The notes: generated from the letters alone by a model not told the origin. Positions 25,411 to 34,452 are shown, numbered from the stretch's first letter. The stretch: DNA of 64,000 bases from Actinomadura sp. NAK00032 (GCF_013364275.1 NZ_CP054932.1:7254001-7318000), one strand, 5' to 3'. A program made the numbers and translations.

Positions 25411-26061
25411 ATGAGCGGCCGAGCATGGTCCAGGTCCGCCGCGGCGCTGCTCGCGGTGTGCGGCCTGCTGCTGATCGTGCGGTGCGGGACCACCGGCGGA
25501 TCCCCGTCCGGTGGCCCCGCGCCGGCGGCGCGCGGCGGGGCCGGCTTCAACGCGACCGACGTGATGTTCCTGCAGATGATGCTCCCGCATCAGGAGCAGG
25601 GCGTGAAGCTGGTCCGGCTCGCGGAGCGGCGCCGCGTCCGGCCCGAGGTGCGGACGCTGGCCGCGGCGATCGAGACCACCGAGGTCGCCGAGGCCCGGCA
25701 GATGCAGGGGCAGCTGCGCAGCTGGCGGCGGCCACTGCGTGCCGACCCGGGCGCGCACGCGGCGCACGGCGGGATGCCTCAGACGACCGAGGCCGAGCTG
25801 AAGGCCCTCGGGAAGACCCCGCCCGACCGGTTCGAGCGCGCGTTCCTCAACCTGCTGATCGCCCATCAGGACGACGCCGTCCAGATGGCGCGGCTCGAGA
25901 CCGGCAAGGGCCGGGACGCGTGGACGAAGCGGCTCGCGGGGCGCGTCGAGCGGTCGCGCTCCGCACAGATCGACCAGATGCTCGCGTTCCTCGGCGCCCA
26001 GGCCAGAAGCTCCCCGACCTACAAGAGCTCCCCGACCCAGCAGAAGCTCCCCCAGAAGTAG
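25411..26061 (+). CDS. DUF305-family exported protein
   Basis: 216 residues. A hydrophobic N-terminal segment (LLAVCGLLLIVRCGTT) is a signal anchor or a poor lipoprotein signal, since Arg precedes the Cys. The DUF305 domain shows FLQMMLPHQEQGVKLVRLA and a second LLIAHQDDAVQMAR. The family's usual HHxQ is HQEQ here, though both histidine motifs remain. These four-helix proteins are often linked to copper handling; a role beside a copper-dependent LPMO is plausible but unproven. It starts 24 bp after the LPMO stop. Confidence 0.8.
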   Translation: MSGRAWSRSAAALLAVCGLLLIVRCGTTGGSPSGGPAPAARGGAGFNATDVMFLQMMLPHQEQGVKLVRLAERRRVRPEVRTLAAAIETTEVAEARQMQGQLRSWRRPLRADPGAHAAHGGMPQTTEAELKALGKTPPDRFERAFLNLLIAHQDDAVQMARLETGKGRDAWTKRLAGRVERSRSAQIDQMLAFLGAQARSSPTYKSSPTQQKLPQK

Positions 26062-26069
26062 GTGTACGC

Positions 26070-26483
26070 ATGCGCAGATTAATCGGCATCCTTCTCACGT
26101 TCGTCGTGGTCGCGGCGCTGGCCGCCGCGCCCGCGCGGGCGGCCGACCGGCTGACGGCGGCGTTCAGTCTGTCCGGGACGACCGGTAAGTACGTGGTCAG
26201 CAATCCCGGGACGTCCGACGTGACCGGCTGGAAGCTGACGTTCGAGCTGCCCTCCGGGGTGACGGCGAGCGACCCGCAGAACGCCACGCTGACGCAGAAC
26301 GGCACGAAGGTCACGCTGACCCCGGCGTTCTACATCAACACCGTCAAGGCGGGCGGGAGCACGGACCCGTACAGCCCGGCGTTCACCTTCAGCCGGTCCG
26401 GCGCCGAGCCGACGAGCTGCCGGGTCAACGACGCCAACTGCGACGGGTCGGCGGACGTCCCGCCTACCTCACCTAACACATAA
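26070..26483 (+). pseudogene. 5' fragment of chitinase 4 (signal peptide and CBM2 only)
   Basis: An ATG at 26070 opens a signal peptide (to about residue 25, ARA-A) and a CBM2-like domain ending with a Cys-containing SCRVNDANCDGSAD stretch. The frame then runs into the AT-rich left part of a tnpB element and stops at 26481-26483 after PPTSPNT. A matching GH18 tail lies beyond the element. The fragment could still be made as a free chitin-binding protein. Confidence 0.85.
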
Positions 26484-27697
26484 CTCTTAAACTTATAGTA
26501 GTGATTCGAATACTTAATGCTACAGTTCCGGGGTGAAGCTAGTGGTGCAAGTGAAGCTGCTTGCCGACGCTGCCACCGAGCAGGCGTTGCGGGAGACGCT
26601 GAAGCTGTGCAACCGGGCCGCCTGCCACGCCGCCGCCCGTGCGCACGCCACCGGGATCAAGGGCAAGACCGCGCTGCAGCGGCTGGTGTACGGCGAGTTG
26701 AAGGCGATGGGGTTGTCGGCGCAGCCTGCGATCCACTGCGTCCGCAAAGTCGCGGGGGCCTACGCAACGCTCGCCCAGAACCTCAAGGCCGGACACTATG
26801 GGCCGCAGGGTTCGCGGCGCCGCGCCGCCGTGGAGGGCGGGCCGGTCCGGTTCCGCAAGGACGCCGCCCAGCCGTTCGACGACCGGTCCCTGTCCTGGCA
26901 GATCGACGCCCGCACCGTGAGCATCTGGACCGTGCACGGCAGACTCAAGAGCATCCCGTTCGCCTGCTCACCGGCGCAGGCGAAGATGCTGGCCGCCTGC
27001 CGGCAGGGGGAGTCGGACCTGGTGTGGCGCGGCGGGTGCTTCTACCTGTACGCCACCTGCGAGGTCCCCCCGGCCCTCGAGTACGTCCCGGACGGGTTCA
27101 CGGGGGTGGACCTGGGCATCGTCAACATCGCCACCACATCCGACGGCACCGTCCACTCCGGCAACCAGGTGAACCGGGTCCGGCACCGCAACCGCCGACT
27201 CCGCACACGCCTGCAGAGCAAGGGCACCAAGTCGGCCAAGCGGCTGCTGCGTCACCTGTCCGGGCGCGAGGCCAGGTTCGCGGCCGACACCAACCACCGC
27301 ATCTCCAAGCAGATCGTGACCGAGGCTCAACGCACCACGCACGGCATCGCCCTGGAGGATCTGGGTGGTATCCGGGCGCGGGTCCGGCTACGCAAGCCCC
27401 AGCGGGTCACCCTGCATTCCTGGAGTTTCGCCCAGCTCGGCGCGTTCATCGCCTACAAGGCCCAACGCGCCGGTGTCCCCGTGGAGTTCGTGGACCCGCG
27501 GCACACCTCGCAGCAGTGCTCGGCATGCGGCCACATCCACAAGCAGAACCGGCCCGACCAGGCCACCTTCCAGTGCACGTCGTGCGGCTTCGCTGAGCAT
27601 GCCGACGTCAACGCAGCCCGCAACATCGCCGCACGCGGCACAGCGGGCTGGGCAGTGAGTCACGCTGCCGACGACGCGGCCTGACCCACCACAACCA
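26475..27697 (+). mobile_element. tnpB-only IS200/IS605-family element 1
   Basis: Limits are approximate. The left part (about 26475-26531) is AT-rich, unlike everything around it, and leads into a tnpB gene; the right limit is between the tnpB stop at 27684 and the resumed chitinase frame at 27698. No tnpA is present, so movement would need a transposase in trans. It splits a chitinase gene, and the missing middle of that gene shows that DNA was lost as well. Confidence 0.8.
26533..27684 (+). CDS. tnpB: TnpB, RNA-guided nuclease-like protein of element 1
   Basis: 383 residues from a GTG. RuvC-like residues are present: Asp in GVDLGIVNIA, Glu in GIALEDLGGI and Asp in HADVNAARNI. The zinc knuckle is CSACGH and CTSCGF. 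TnpB proteins are known to act with an omega RNA from the element's 3' end to cut DNA. All catalytic residues are intact, so it may be active. It differs from the element 2 protein at the N-terminus and in most of its sequence. Confidence 0.92.
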   Translation: MKLVVQVKLLADAATEQALRETLKLCNRAACHAAARAHATGIKGKTALQRLVYGELKAMGLSAQPAIHCVRKVAGAYATLAQNLKAGHYGPQGSRRRAAVEGGPVRFRKDAAQPFDDRSLSWQIDARTVSIWTVHGRLKSIPFACSPAQAKMLAACRQGESDLVWRGGCFYLYATCEVPPALEYVPDGFTGVDLGIVNIATTSDGTVHSGNQVNRVRHRNRRLRTRLQSKGTKSAKRLLRHLSGREARFAADTNHRISKQIVTEAQRTTHGIALEDLGGIRARVRLRKPQRVTLHSWSFAQLGAFIAYKAQRAGVPVEFVDPRHTSQQCSACGHIHKQNRPDQATFQCTSCGFAEHADVNAARNIAARGTAGWAVSHAADDAA

Positions 27698-28270
27698 GTG
27701 GCGGCGAAGAGCTGCAAGCTCGACCCCTTCGGGGCCGAGAAGCTGATCATCCAGGGCTACAACACGACAAGCGACAACTCCTGGGAGCACAACCGGACGG
27801 GCCACCAGGGCAACCTCTACACCGACACCGACGACCCGTACTCGTTCCACTTCAGCGTCGAGAACGCCGTCCAGCCCTACCTCGACGCGGGCGTCAACCC
27901 GCGCAAGCTGACCATCGGGCTCGCCTACTACGGGCGCGGCTGGCAGAACGTGACCGACGGCGGCAAGGGCGGCGAATGGCAGGACGCGAAGGGCGCGGCG
28001 CCCGGCCAGTTCCAGGAGGAGGCCGGCACCCGCGGCTACAGCAACCTGATCTCCAGCCTGCCCAACTGCAGGATCGTCCACGACGAGCAGGCGGTCGCGA
28101 CGTCCTGCTACACCGGCGACAACGGGCAGTGGTGGTCGTTCGACGACGCCTGGTCCATCCAGAAGAAGACGGCGTGGCTGCGGAGCAAGAACCTGCTCGG
28201 CGCCATGATCTGGGAGATGTCCGGCGACCCGGGCGTCCTGACGAAGGCCCTCGACGACGGCCTGAAGTGA
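27698..28270 (+). pseudogene. 3' fragment of chitinase 4 (C-terminal half of GH18)
   Basis: About 190 codons encode the second half of a GH18 barrel: a strand ending IQGYNTT, NRTGHQGNLY, VNPRKLTIGLAYYGRGW and the closing GAMIWEMSGDPG. The first half with SxGG and the DxxDxDxE catalytic motif is absent, as is any FnIII domain. Together with 26070-26483 this is one chitinase broken by element 1 and shortened by roughly 0.6-1 kb. The fragment has no signal peptide and cannot be catalytic. Confidence 0.88.
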
Positions 28271-28326
28271 GGCCCGGCCCGACGGCCTGACCCGCATGGC
28301 CTGAACCGCATCCCGTCCCCGATCCC

Positions 28327-28364
28327 AGGGCCGGCGTCGCTGCCCCGCTCGCGGCGCCGGCCCT
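28327..28364. terminator. Bidirectional hairpin between chitinase 4 and the mce locus
   Basis: Arms 28327-28340 and 28351-28364 pair at 13 of 14 positions around a 10-nt loop, between converging genes that end at 28270 and 28391. No T-run. Confidence 0.6.
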
Positions 28365-28390
28365 GTTCCATGCTCTGGAGCGGGAAGGGG

Positions 28391-29110
28391 TCAGTCGCTC
28401 GGCTTCGGTGTCGGGACGGCCTTCCCCGGGTCCTGCCGGTTGCCGTCCGGGTCGGTCATGCTCTCGTTCGCCGCGCCGACCGAGGTGACGTCGGTGACCT
28501 TCCACTCGCCGCCGCGCCGCACCAGCCGCATGTCGAGGTAGGACCCGAGGACCCGGCGGGTGCCCGCCGTGCTGTGCACCTCGGAGTCCATGACGACGAC
28601 CGCCTTGGCCGTCCCCGACTCGACCTCGCCCAGGTACACGGTCCGGACGGTCGCCGTCGCGTCCGCCTTCAGCTTGCTGATGACGCCTTCGAGCCCGCCG
28701 GTGAAGGCCTCGTCGTAGGTCTTGGCGAAGTCGTCGGACGCCAGCGAGAGGACGTGGTTCCGGGCGTCCTGCAGCTTGGTGTGGTCGTAGCTGAGCAGCG
28801 CCTGCCCGAACTCGGCGGCGCTGGCCCTGACCTGCGCCCGGTCCGCGTCCCGCTGCGCCGCCTGGTCGGCCTGGTACCACTGCGTCCCGGCCGTGACGGC
28901 GGACCCGACGACCGCCACCGCGACCGTCGCCCGCACCAGCCACGCCTTCCCCGGCATCCGCAGCCGAGCCCGCCGCGCGGGCTCACCCGCGTCGGGCTCC
29001 TTCTTGACGGCCTCCGGCTCCGCAGCCTCGGTCTCCTCTGCCTCGGCCTCGGTGACCTCGGGGTCCTCGGTCTCGGCGGCGTCCTTCGGGCGGGTGCCGG
29101 TCTTGCTCAC
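28391..29110 (-). CDS. Mce-associated membrane protein
   Basis: 239 residues. An acidic, low-complexity N-terminus (about 1-50) precedes a single membrane helix (LVRATVAVAVVGSAVTAG) and an extracytoplasmic SnoaL/NTF2-like domain. This is the typical layout of the Mas proteins coded at the end of mce operons, which help stability or assembly of the lipid-import complex. It follows mceF by 16 nt. Confidence 0.82.
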   Translation of the reverse strand: MSKTGTRPKDAAETEDPEVTEAEAEETEAAEPEAVKKEPDAGEPARRARLRMPGKAWLVRATVAVAVVGSAVTAGTQWYQADQAAQRDADRAQVRASAAEFGQALLSYDHTKLQDARNHVLSLASDDFAKTYDEAFTGGLEGVISKLKADATATVRTVYLGEVESGTAKAVVVMDSEVHSTAGTRRVLGSYLDMRLVRRGGEWKVTDVTSVGAANESMTDPDGNRQDPGKAVPTPKPSD

Positions 29111-29126
29111 GGGGTCCTCCAGGGGC

Positions 29127-30419
29127 CTATCGGGAACGGCGGCGCAGGGCGACGCGGAGGGTGTTGAGGACGGCGACGACGGCGATGAGGCCGCCGAGCA
29201 CGGGTGGCAGGAGGGGCAGCCAGCGGGTGTCCCGGTCCTGTCCGCCGACGTTCACCGGACGCAGGTCGCCGTCCGGGGACGTGCCCGCGGGCGCGCCGGC
29301 CCCGGCGTCGCCGCCGCCCGCCGCCGGGGTGGGCTTGACCTTCGAGGCGGCCTGCGCGCCGTCCGCCCCGCTCGCCTTGCAGAAGCTGAGGTTCGGCACC
29401 GCGGGCTTCGGCACCGGGCTGGTGTACTCGGTCGCCGCCTTGGCCGGTCCGGTGAGCGTGATGACGGGCGTGACCCGCAGGTACTTGCCGCTCGCGTCGG
29501 TCGCGGTGATGTCGGAGACGAGCGCCTGGAGCGTCGGGACGAGCCGCAGCACGTGGTTGATCTTCCGCTGGTTCGCGGGGGTCATCAGCGGCGCGGTGGG
29601 CGTCGCGGCGGCGGTGAGCAGGCAGTCCAGGCCGGGCCTGGCGTCCTGCAGCAGCGCGTGCAGGTTCTTCATGGCGCCGGGCCCCTTGGCGAGGACGCTG
29701 TCGAGGTCGCGGCTCGACCGCCGCAGCGACGCGGTGAGCAGCGCGAGGTCGTCCACGCCGGACGCGATGTCGCCGCGGTGCGCGGTGAGCGTCGCGGTGA
29801 GCCGGGTCAGCTCGCGGGCCAGCGCGTCCAGCGTGCCCGCGTCGGCGGCGAGGGTGCCGGTCAGCCGGTGCGCGTCGGAGACCAGGTCGTGCAGGTCGGT
29901 GCCGCGCCCTTCGAGGCCGGTGGCCAGTTCATGGACGAGCGTCCGGGTGTCGCGCGGGTCGACGGCGTCGAGGGTGCGGCTGAGGCCGGCGAACAGCTGC
30001 TTGTAGTCGGTGGTCCCGGCGGTGCGGGCGACCGGGATGTGGTCGCCGGCCTTCAGCGTCCGGGACCCGGCGGACGGGGACGCCGCCGGGGTCAGCTCGA
30101 TGTACGGCTCGCCGATCGCCGACTTGCGCAGCACCCGCGCCCCCACGTCGGCGGGGATCCGCGCGTCCCGGTCGAGGTCGAGACCGACGGCGACGTGGTC
30201 ACCGCGCAGCCGGACGGTCCCGACCTCGCCGACCCGGACGCCGAGGTGGGTGACCTCCAGGTCGCCGTGCAAGCCGGGCGAGGACGCGAAGTCGGCGGTG
30301 ACGGTGAAGGGCCGTTCGAGCGCCTCGATGTGGATGACGCTGCGGACCGCCCAGACGGCGAGGGCCACGCCGAGCACGGCGAAGAACACGAGGTTGACGG
30401 CGACGCGGGGATATCTCAT
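29127..30419 (-). CDS. MceF-like MlaD-domain protein
   Basis: 430 residues. One N-terminal membrane helix (AVNLVFFAVLGVALAVWAV), then an MlaD/Mce domain (ASSPGLHGDLEVTHLGVRVGEVG, IGEPYIELTP), a long helical region and a second hydrophobic helix close to the C-terminus after a Pro/Ala-rich linker. Last of the six Mce proteins by position. In intact systems six different Mce proteins form a hexameric tube that carries lipids to the YrbE permease. Confidence 0.85.
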   Translation of the reverse strand: MRYPRVAVNLVFFAVLGVALAVWAVRSVIHIEALERPFTVTADFASSPGLHGDLEVTHLGVRVGEVGTVRLRGDHVAVGLDLDRDARIPADVGARVLRKSAIGEPYIELTPAASPSAGSRTLKAGDHIPVARTAGTTDYKQLFAGLSRTLDAVDPRDTRTLVHELATGLEGRGTDLHDLVSDAHRLTGTLAADAGTLDALARELTRLTATLTAHRGDIASGVDDLALLTASLRRSSRDLDSVLAKGPGAMKNLHALLQDARPGLDCLLTAAATPTAPLMTPANQRKINHVLRLVPTLQALVSDITATDASGKYLRVTPVITLTGPAKAATEYTSPVPKPAVPNLSFCKASGADGAQAASKVKPTPAAGGGDAGAGAPAGTSPDGDLRPVNVGGQDRDTRWLPLLPPVLGGLIAVVAVLNTLRVALRRRSR

Positions 30420-31447
30420 GGGCGCGGCCCCAGCAATCCTTGGAGGTCCTGCCGTTTCCCGGCCGTCCCGGACGTCCCCGCCTTACCGACCGCTCCGGTC
30501 GCGGCGGCGCCGGGGTGCGGCAGGAAGCCCTTGATCCACAGGAACAGCAGGGCCTGCCCGCTGGACGACACCGACGGCCCGTTCAGGAAGTTCAGCACGG
30601 TCCCGGCGAGGGCCTTCAGCTCGTCGCGCCCGCGCAGCGCGGCGGCGAGCAGCTGGTCCGCGCGCTTCAGCAGCGCCGCGAGCCGCGCGGCATGCCGCTT
30701 CTGCACCTTGGCGTTGACGGAGGTGGCGAGCTTCAGCAGCGCCTGGATGGTGCGCTTGAGGTTGTCGCGGTCGTCCTGGAGCCGCCGGGTGGCGAGTTCG
30801 ACGTTGCCGGGCAGCCGGTCGAGGTCCTTGGAGCCCTTGCTGAGGGAGCGTCCGAGCCGCCCGAGGGAGTCGAGGGCGCGGCCGAGGTCGGCGCTGGCGG
30901 CGGCGTACTGGTCGCCGACGTCGGCGGCGCGTGAGATGAGCGTGTTGAGCTTCGCCCCCTTGCCGCCGAGCGCGGTCGCGGACTCGGCGCTGATGGTCGC
31001 GATGTCCTGGCCGCCGAGGGCGGCGAGCAGCGGCCCGACCTTCTCGCTGATCTGCTCCAGGTCGGGCTGGACGCCGGTGTTCCCGATCGTGGCGCCGGAC
31101 GCCAGGAACGGGCCGCCGTCCAGCCGCGCCCCGGCGGGCAGGTCGAGCCGCACGTAGTTCTCGCCGAGCAGCGACGACTTGGCGATCGTCGCCGTCGTCC
31201 CGGACGGGACGCGCTTGCGCAGCGACATGGTGACGCGGGCGCGGTAGCCGTCCAGCCGGATGCCGGTCACGGTGCCGACGCGGATGTCGGCGACCTGGAC
31301 GCTGTGCCCGACGACGAGGCTCTGCACGTCCTCGAACGTGGCGTTGAGGGTCACGTCGCCGCGCGGCGCGCCGATGGTCTGCAGCGAGCAGCCCCCGGCG
31401 GCGACGACCAGGGCGCACGCCAGGAGGCACGTCACGAACGTTCTCAT
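30416..31447 (-). CDS. MceE-like lipoprotein
   Basis: 343 residues. The lipobox LVVAAGGCS near residue 20 marks it as the lipid-anchored Mce subunit (MceE/LprK position). The MlaD domain shows VVGHSVQVADIRVGTVTGI and SSLLGENYVRLDLP, followed by a long coiled-coil-like helix region and a C-terminal hydrophobic segment. ATGA overlaps link it to the genes on both sides. Confidence 0.87.
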   Translation of the reverse strand: MRTFVTCLLACALVVAAGGCSLQTIGAPRGDVTLNATFEDVQSLVVGHSVQVADIRVGTVTGIRLDGYRARVTMSLRKRVPSGTTATIAKSSLLGENYVRLDLPAGARLDGGPFLASGATIGNTGVQPDLEQISEKVGPLLAALGGQDIATISAESATALGGKGAKLNTLISRAADVGDQYAAASADLGRALDSLGRLGRSLSKGSKDLDRLPGNVELATRRLQDDRDNLKRTIQALLKLATSVNAKVQKRHAARLAALLKRADQLLAAALRGRDELKALAGTVLNFLNGPSVSSSGQALLFLWIKGFLPHPGAAATGAVGKAGTSGTAGKRQDLQGLLGPRP

Positions 31448-32190
31448 CCCCGGCCTCCCGGCGGTGGCTGGCAGTCGGCGAGCGCCGGCTGGCCTTCGAG
31501 GCACGGGATGTTCCCCCAGCCCATCGCGGTGAAGAGCGGCTGGAGCCAGGCCCGCACGGTGCCGTGCACGACGAGCCGGATGGTCGCGACGTGGTTGCGC
31601 CGGTCCCATGCCTGGACGGCGACGTCGGCGAACCGGCCGAGGCTGTCGATGGCCTGGGTGAGGCCGCCGACGTTGCCCTTGAGGCTGAGCACGATGTTGG
31701 ACAGGTCCGCGACCGTGGACGGCAGCGTCTCCCGGTAGGCGGTGATCAGCACGTCGCTCTTGCGGATCGCCGCGGCGAGCCCGGCCACGAAGTCGCGCAG
31801 CCGCGTACGCTCGTCGGCGAGCGTGCGGCTGGTGGTGGAGAACGACCGCAGCAGGTCCGACAGCTTGCGGTCGCGCCCGTTCAGGTCGGCGGCGAGGCTG
31901 TGCAGCCCCTTCGCCAGCGACGCGATCTTCCGGTCCTGCGCGGCGAGGTCGCCGGTCAGCTCGGAGGTGTTGTGCAGGGCGTCGTTGATGCCCTGCCCGC
32001 GCCCGCGCACGGACCCGGCCGCGCGGTGGATCGCGGGCCCGAGCGCGTCCGCGTCGATCGAGTCGTTGAGCTTGGCGAACGCGGCGAGCGCGTCGTCGAT
32101 CTCCACCGGCAGCTCGGTGCGCTCCTGCGGGACGACCGTCCCGGGCCCGGCCTCCGGCATGCCGGGCTTCCACACCGGGTGCAGGCTGTT
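31444..32190 (-). pseudogene. 3' fragment of mceD
   Basis: About 248 codons encode the helical and C-terminal part of an Mce protein (from PVEIDDALAAFAKL to PPPGGRG), directly upstream of and overlapping mceE, hence MceD by position. The N-terminal membrane helix and the MlaD domain are missing: the frame enters straight from the right end of tnpB element 2 at about 32190. The protein cannot take its place in the Mce hexamer. Confidence 0.85.
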
Positions 32191-32400
32191 GACGTCCTCC
32201 CCCGCCTGAAGGCGGGGATTCCAACCCGTCCCCTATATGGAGAGGAGAGTGGGTTGGGGTTCGCGGTTCACCGGCCCGCCTGACGGCGTGCCTCCCCGCG
32301 CGGCCACCGTGCGTCCCACGGCGGTGTCTCGGATGGTGCAGTCGGTGTCTTTCATGGCGGTGTCTTTGATGTTGCGGGCGGCGTTGACGTCGGCGTTGGC
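32191..32400 (-). ncRNA. Candidate omega RNA of element 2
   Basis: TnpB guide RNAs are known to span the 3' end of tnpB and the right end of the element, with the guide just beyond it. Here that region includes the right-end hairpin; the guide would lie in mceD sequence immediately below 32191. The 5' limit is a guess. Confidence 0.3.
32195..32222 (-). repeat. Direct repeat with hairpin, right end of element 2
   Basis: Twenty-eight bases resembling the sequence at 33534-33562 in the same orientation. Shared core: TCCTCCCC, then GCC, TGAAGG, then GGG and AT, CC. The 8-bp stem here is perfect with a 2-nt loop. Confidence 0.75.
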
Positions 32401-33468
32401 CAGGTGCCCGCAGGCAACGCACCGGAACACCGCTTGGCTCTCGCGGTTGTCCCGGGCGCGGTGCCCGCACGCGTTGCAGGTCTGCGAGGTGTACGCCGGG
32501 TCGACCCGGACCACCCGCCCCGGCGCCTTCTGCTCCAACCGGGTGACCAGTTGTCCCCAGCCGTTGGCCAGGATGCCCCGATTGAGCCCGGCCTTCTGCC
32601 GGACGCCCGCGCCGGGGGCGTCGATGGTTCCCTTGGCGGACCGGGTCATCCCGGCGATGTCCAGGTCCTCGACCGCGATGACGTCGAACCGGCGTGCCAG
32701 ATCCGTCGAGGTCTTCTCCACCCAGTCCTTACGGCGGTCGGCCTCACGCGCTTTCAGCCGGGCGACGGCGGCCTTGAGCCGGGCACGCCGGTTCGACCCC
32801 CGGCACGCGCGGGCCAGGCCCCGCAGCAACCGCTTCAACCGCTCGGCCTCACCCGGCGTCAAACCCGGCACGGTGCTCGTCTCACCGGTGGACAGCGCAG
32901 CCGACACCGCCACACCCCGATCGACACCGACCGCCGCACCATTGCCCGGTGCGGGAACGGGGTCGGGGATGGCGGCGAACGCGACATGCCAACGTCCGGC
33001 GCGGTCGCGGATCACCCGGAACGACCTCACCCCCGGCGGGACGGGACGGGACCAGCGGAACCGCACCCACCCCACCTTCGGCACCCGCACCTCACCCATG
33101 CGACGCGACAACCGCCGCACCTCCCACGCCCGACCCCGCGCCCCGACAATCCGGAACCCCTCGTGCAGTCCGGCCTTGCGCCAGGTGGGGCGCCGATGCG
33201 TACCGGCGAAGAAGTTCCCCATCGCCTGCGCGAAGTCTCTGAGCGCCTGCTGCTGCACCGTCTGCGACCCCGCCGCCAGCCACGAATTCGCGGCGCGGGC
33301 CTCGGTGAGCTGCCGGGCCTGCGCGACATATCCCGGAGCCGGGCCGCGCTGCGGCGTCCACCAGGAGTGCTGTTCAACGGCCAGGTTCCAGACGTACCGG
33401 GCGTGCGAGCAATGCTCCAGCAGCCCCGCCTCCTGCGCAGGGGTCGGACACAACCGGTACCGGGACAC
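32233..33468 (-). CDS. tnpB: TnpB, RNA-guided nuclease-like protein of element 2
   Basis: 411 residues from a GTG at 33468, chosen because the protein then opens VSRYRLCPTPAQ as usual for the family; an ATG at 33522 with a good GGGGAGGAAG site is the alternative. The RuvC residues are intact: Asp in GVDRGVAVSA, Glu in VEDLDIAGM, Asp in NADVNAARNI. Zinc knuckle CNACGH and CVACGH. The C-terminal tail has a short repeated KDT/RDT pattern and overlaps the presumed omega RNA. Confidence 0.92.
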   Translation of the reverse strand: MSRYRLCPTPAQEAGLLEHCSHARYVWNLAVEQHSWWTPQRGPAPGYVAQARQLTEARAANSWLAAGSQTVQQQALRDFAQAMGNFFAGTHRRPTWRKAGLHEGFRIVGARGRAWEVRRLSRRMGEVRVPKVGWVRFRWSRPVPPGVRSFRVIRDRAGRWHVAFAAIPDPVPAPGNGAAVGVDRGVAVSAALSTGETSTVPGLTPGEAERLKRLLRGLARACRGSNRRARLKAAVARLKAREADRRKDWVEKTSTDLARRFDVIAVEDLDIAGMTRSAKGTIDAPGAGVRQKAGLNRGILANGWGQLVTRLEQKAPGRVVRVDPAYTSQTCNACGHRARDNRESQAVFRCVACGHLANADVNAARNIKDTAMKDTDCTIRDTAVGRTVAARGGTPSGGPVNREPQPTLLSI

Positions 33469-33533
33469 ACCCCGCAACCTACCGACCACCACCGACAAAA
33501 CCAGGAGACCACAGCACCGCATCGTGCCGCGCT

Positions 33534-33562
33534 TCCTCCCCGCCCTGAAGGACGGGATCTCC
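33534..33562 (-). repeat. Direct repeat with hairpin, left end of element 2
   Basis: Twenty-nine bases resembling 32195-32222. The hairpin (arms 33539-33546 and 33549-33556) has one mismatch. The longer alternative start of tnpB would use a ribosome site inside this repeat. Confidence 0.7.
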
Positions 33563-33575
33563 ACACTGCAGGTAT

Positions 33576-34325
33576 CCGATGAACGACGCGGCCGACGCCG
33601 ACCGGGCTGGCCGCGCAGCTCATCCCCATGTAGCAGGCGACCACGGCCGCGATGACGCCGAACAGCCAGGACTTCAGCAGCGTCACCACCAGGTCGGACG
33701 TCTGGAGCAGCGACACCGCGCCGTCGAAGTAGGCGCCGGGCGTGACGTCCTGGAGCAGCACGTTGAACACGAACCCGCCGGCCGCGCCCGCGACGATGAC
33801 GAGCGAGGCGAGCAGCGTGGAGACCAGGCTCGCCGCCCACAGCCGGGGCGTGACGAGCCGGTGCACCGGGTTGACCGCCATCGCCTCCATCGCCGACAGC
33901 TCGTCCCGGATGCGGCGGGCGCCCATGTCGGCGGTCATCGCCGACCCGCCCGCGCCCGCGATGATCAGCGCGGCGGCGATCGGCGCGACCTCGCGGACCA
34001 GCCCGACGACGACCGCGCCGCCGGTCGCGGACTGGGCGCCGAGCTGCGCGGCGAGCTGCCCGACCTGGAGCGCGACCGTCGCGCCGAGCGGCAGCGACAC
34101 GAGGATCACCGGGATGCTGGTGACCCGGGCGAGGAACCACGCCTGCTCGGCGAACTCCCAGGCCCAGGCGCGCACGTCCCAGGTCCGGCGGACGGCCTCC
34201 AGGGCGATGACGAACAGCTCGCCGACCTCGCTCAGCAGGCCATGGACGCGGCCGTGGACGCGGCGGGGGACGCGGCGCGGCAGCCGGATGGCGGGCCGTG
34301 GAATGGCGGACAAGGCCGGTGTCAC
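33576..34325 (-). pseudogene. yrbEA (MlaE-type permease) truncated at its 3' end
   Basis: About 245 codons of a YrbE/MlaE permease: amphipathic N-terminus, ARVTSIPVILVSLPLGATVA, REVAPIAAALIIAGAGGSAM and the MGARRIRDELSAMEAM coupling-helix region. After CYMGMSCAASPVGVGR the usual final membrane helix is missing and the frame enters element 2. YrbE proteins form the membrane channel of the Mce importer. With yrbEB and mceABC also absent, the importer cannot be assembled from this locus. Confidence 0.87.
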
Positions 34326-34452
34326 CTTCTCGTCGGGGGCGGGAGAGCCGGCAGGCCCCGCGTGCGTCTGGCGCGAAGACGTGGATCACGCGGGGCCGCC
34401 GGGGCCGGGGGGCACGTGCGCTCTCTCCTGTGCCACCGCACACTAGAACAAC

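Larger units (their letters stand above)
32191..33575 (-). mobile_element. tnpB-only IS200/IS605-family element 2
   Basis: The right end is marked by a hairpin with arms 32200-32207 and 32210-32217, followed (minus strand) by GGAGGACGTCAA, a common right end of such elements. The other end carries a related hairpin at 33539-33556 and passes into yrbE sequence near 33575. Only tnpB is present. It sits between a yrbE gene lacking its last codons and an mceD lacking its first half, so the whole middle of the mce operon is gone. Confidence 0.83.

Noticed and set aside
26484..26532. A TnpA (Y1 transposase) gene in element 1, and likewise in element 2
   Set aside because: The sequence before each tnpB is too short and has no HUH or catalytic Tyr frame.
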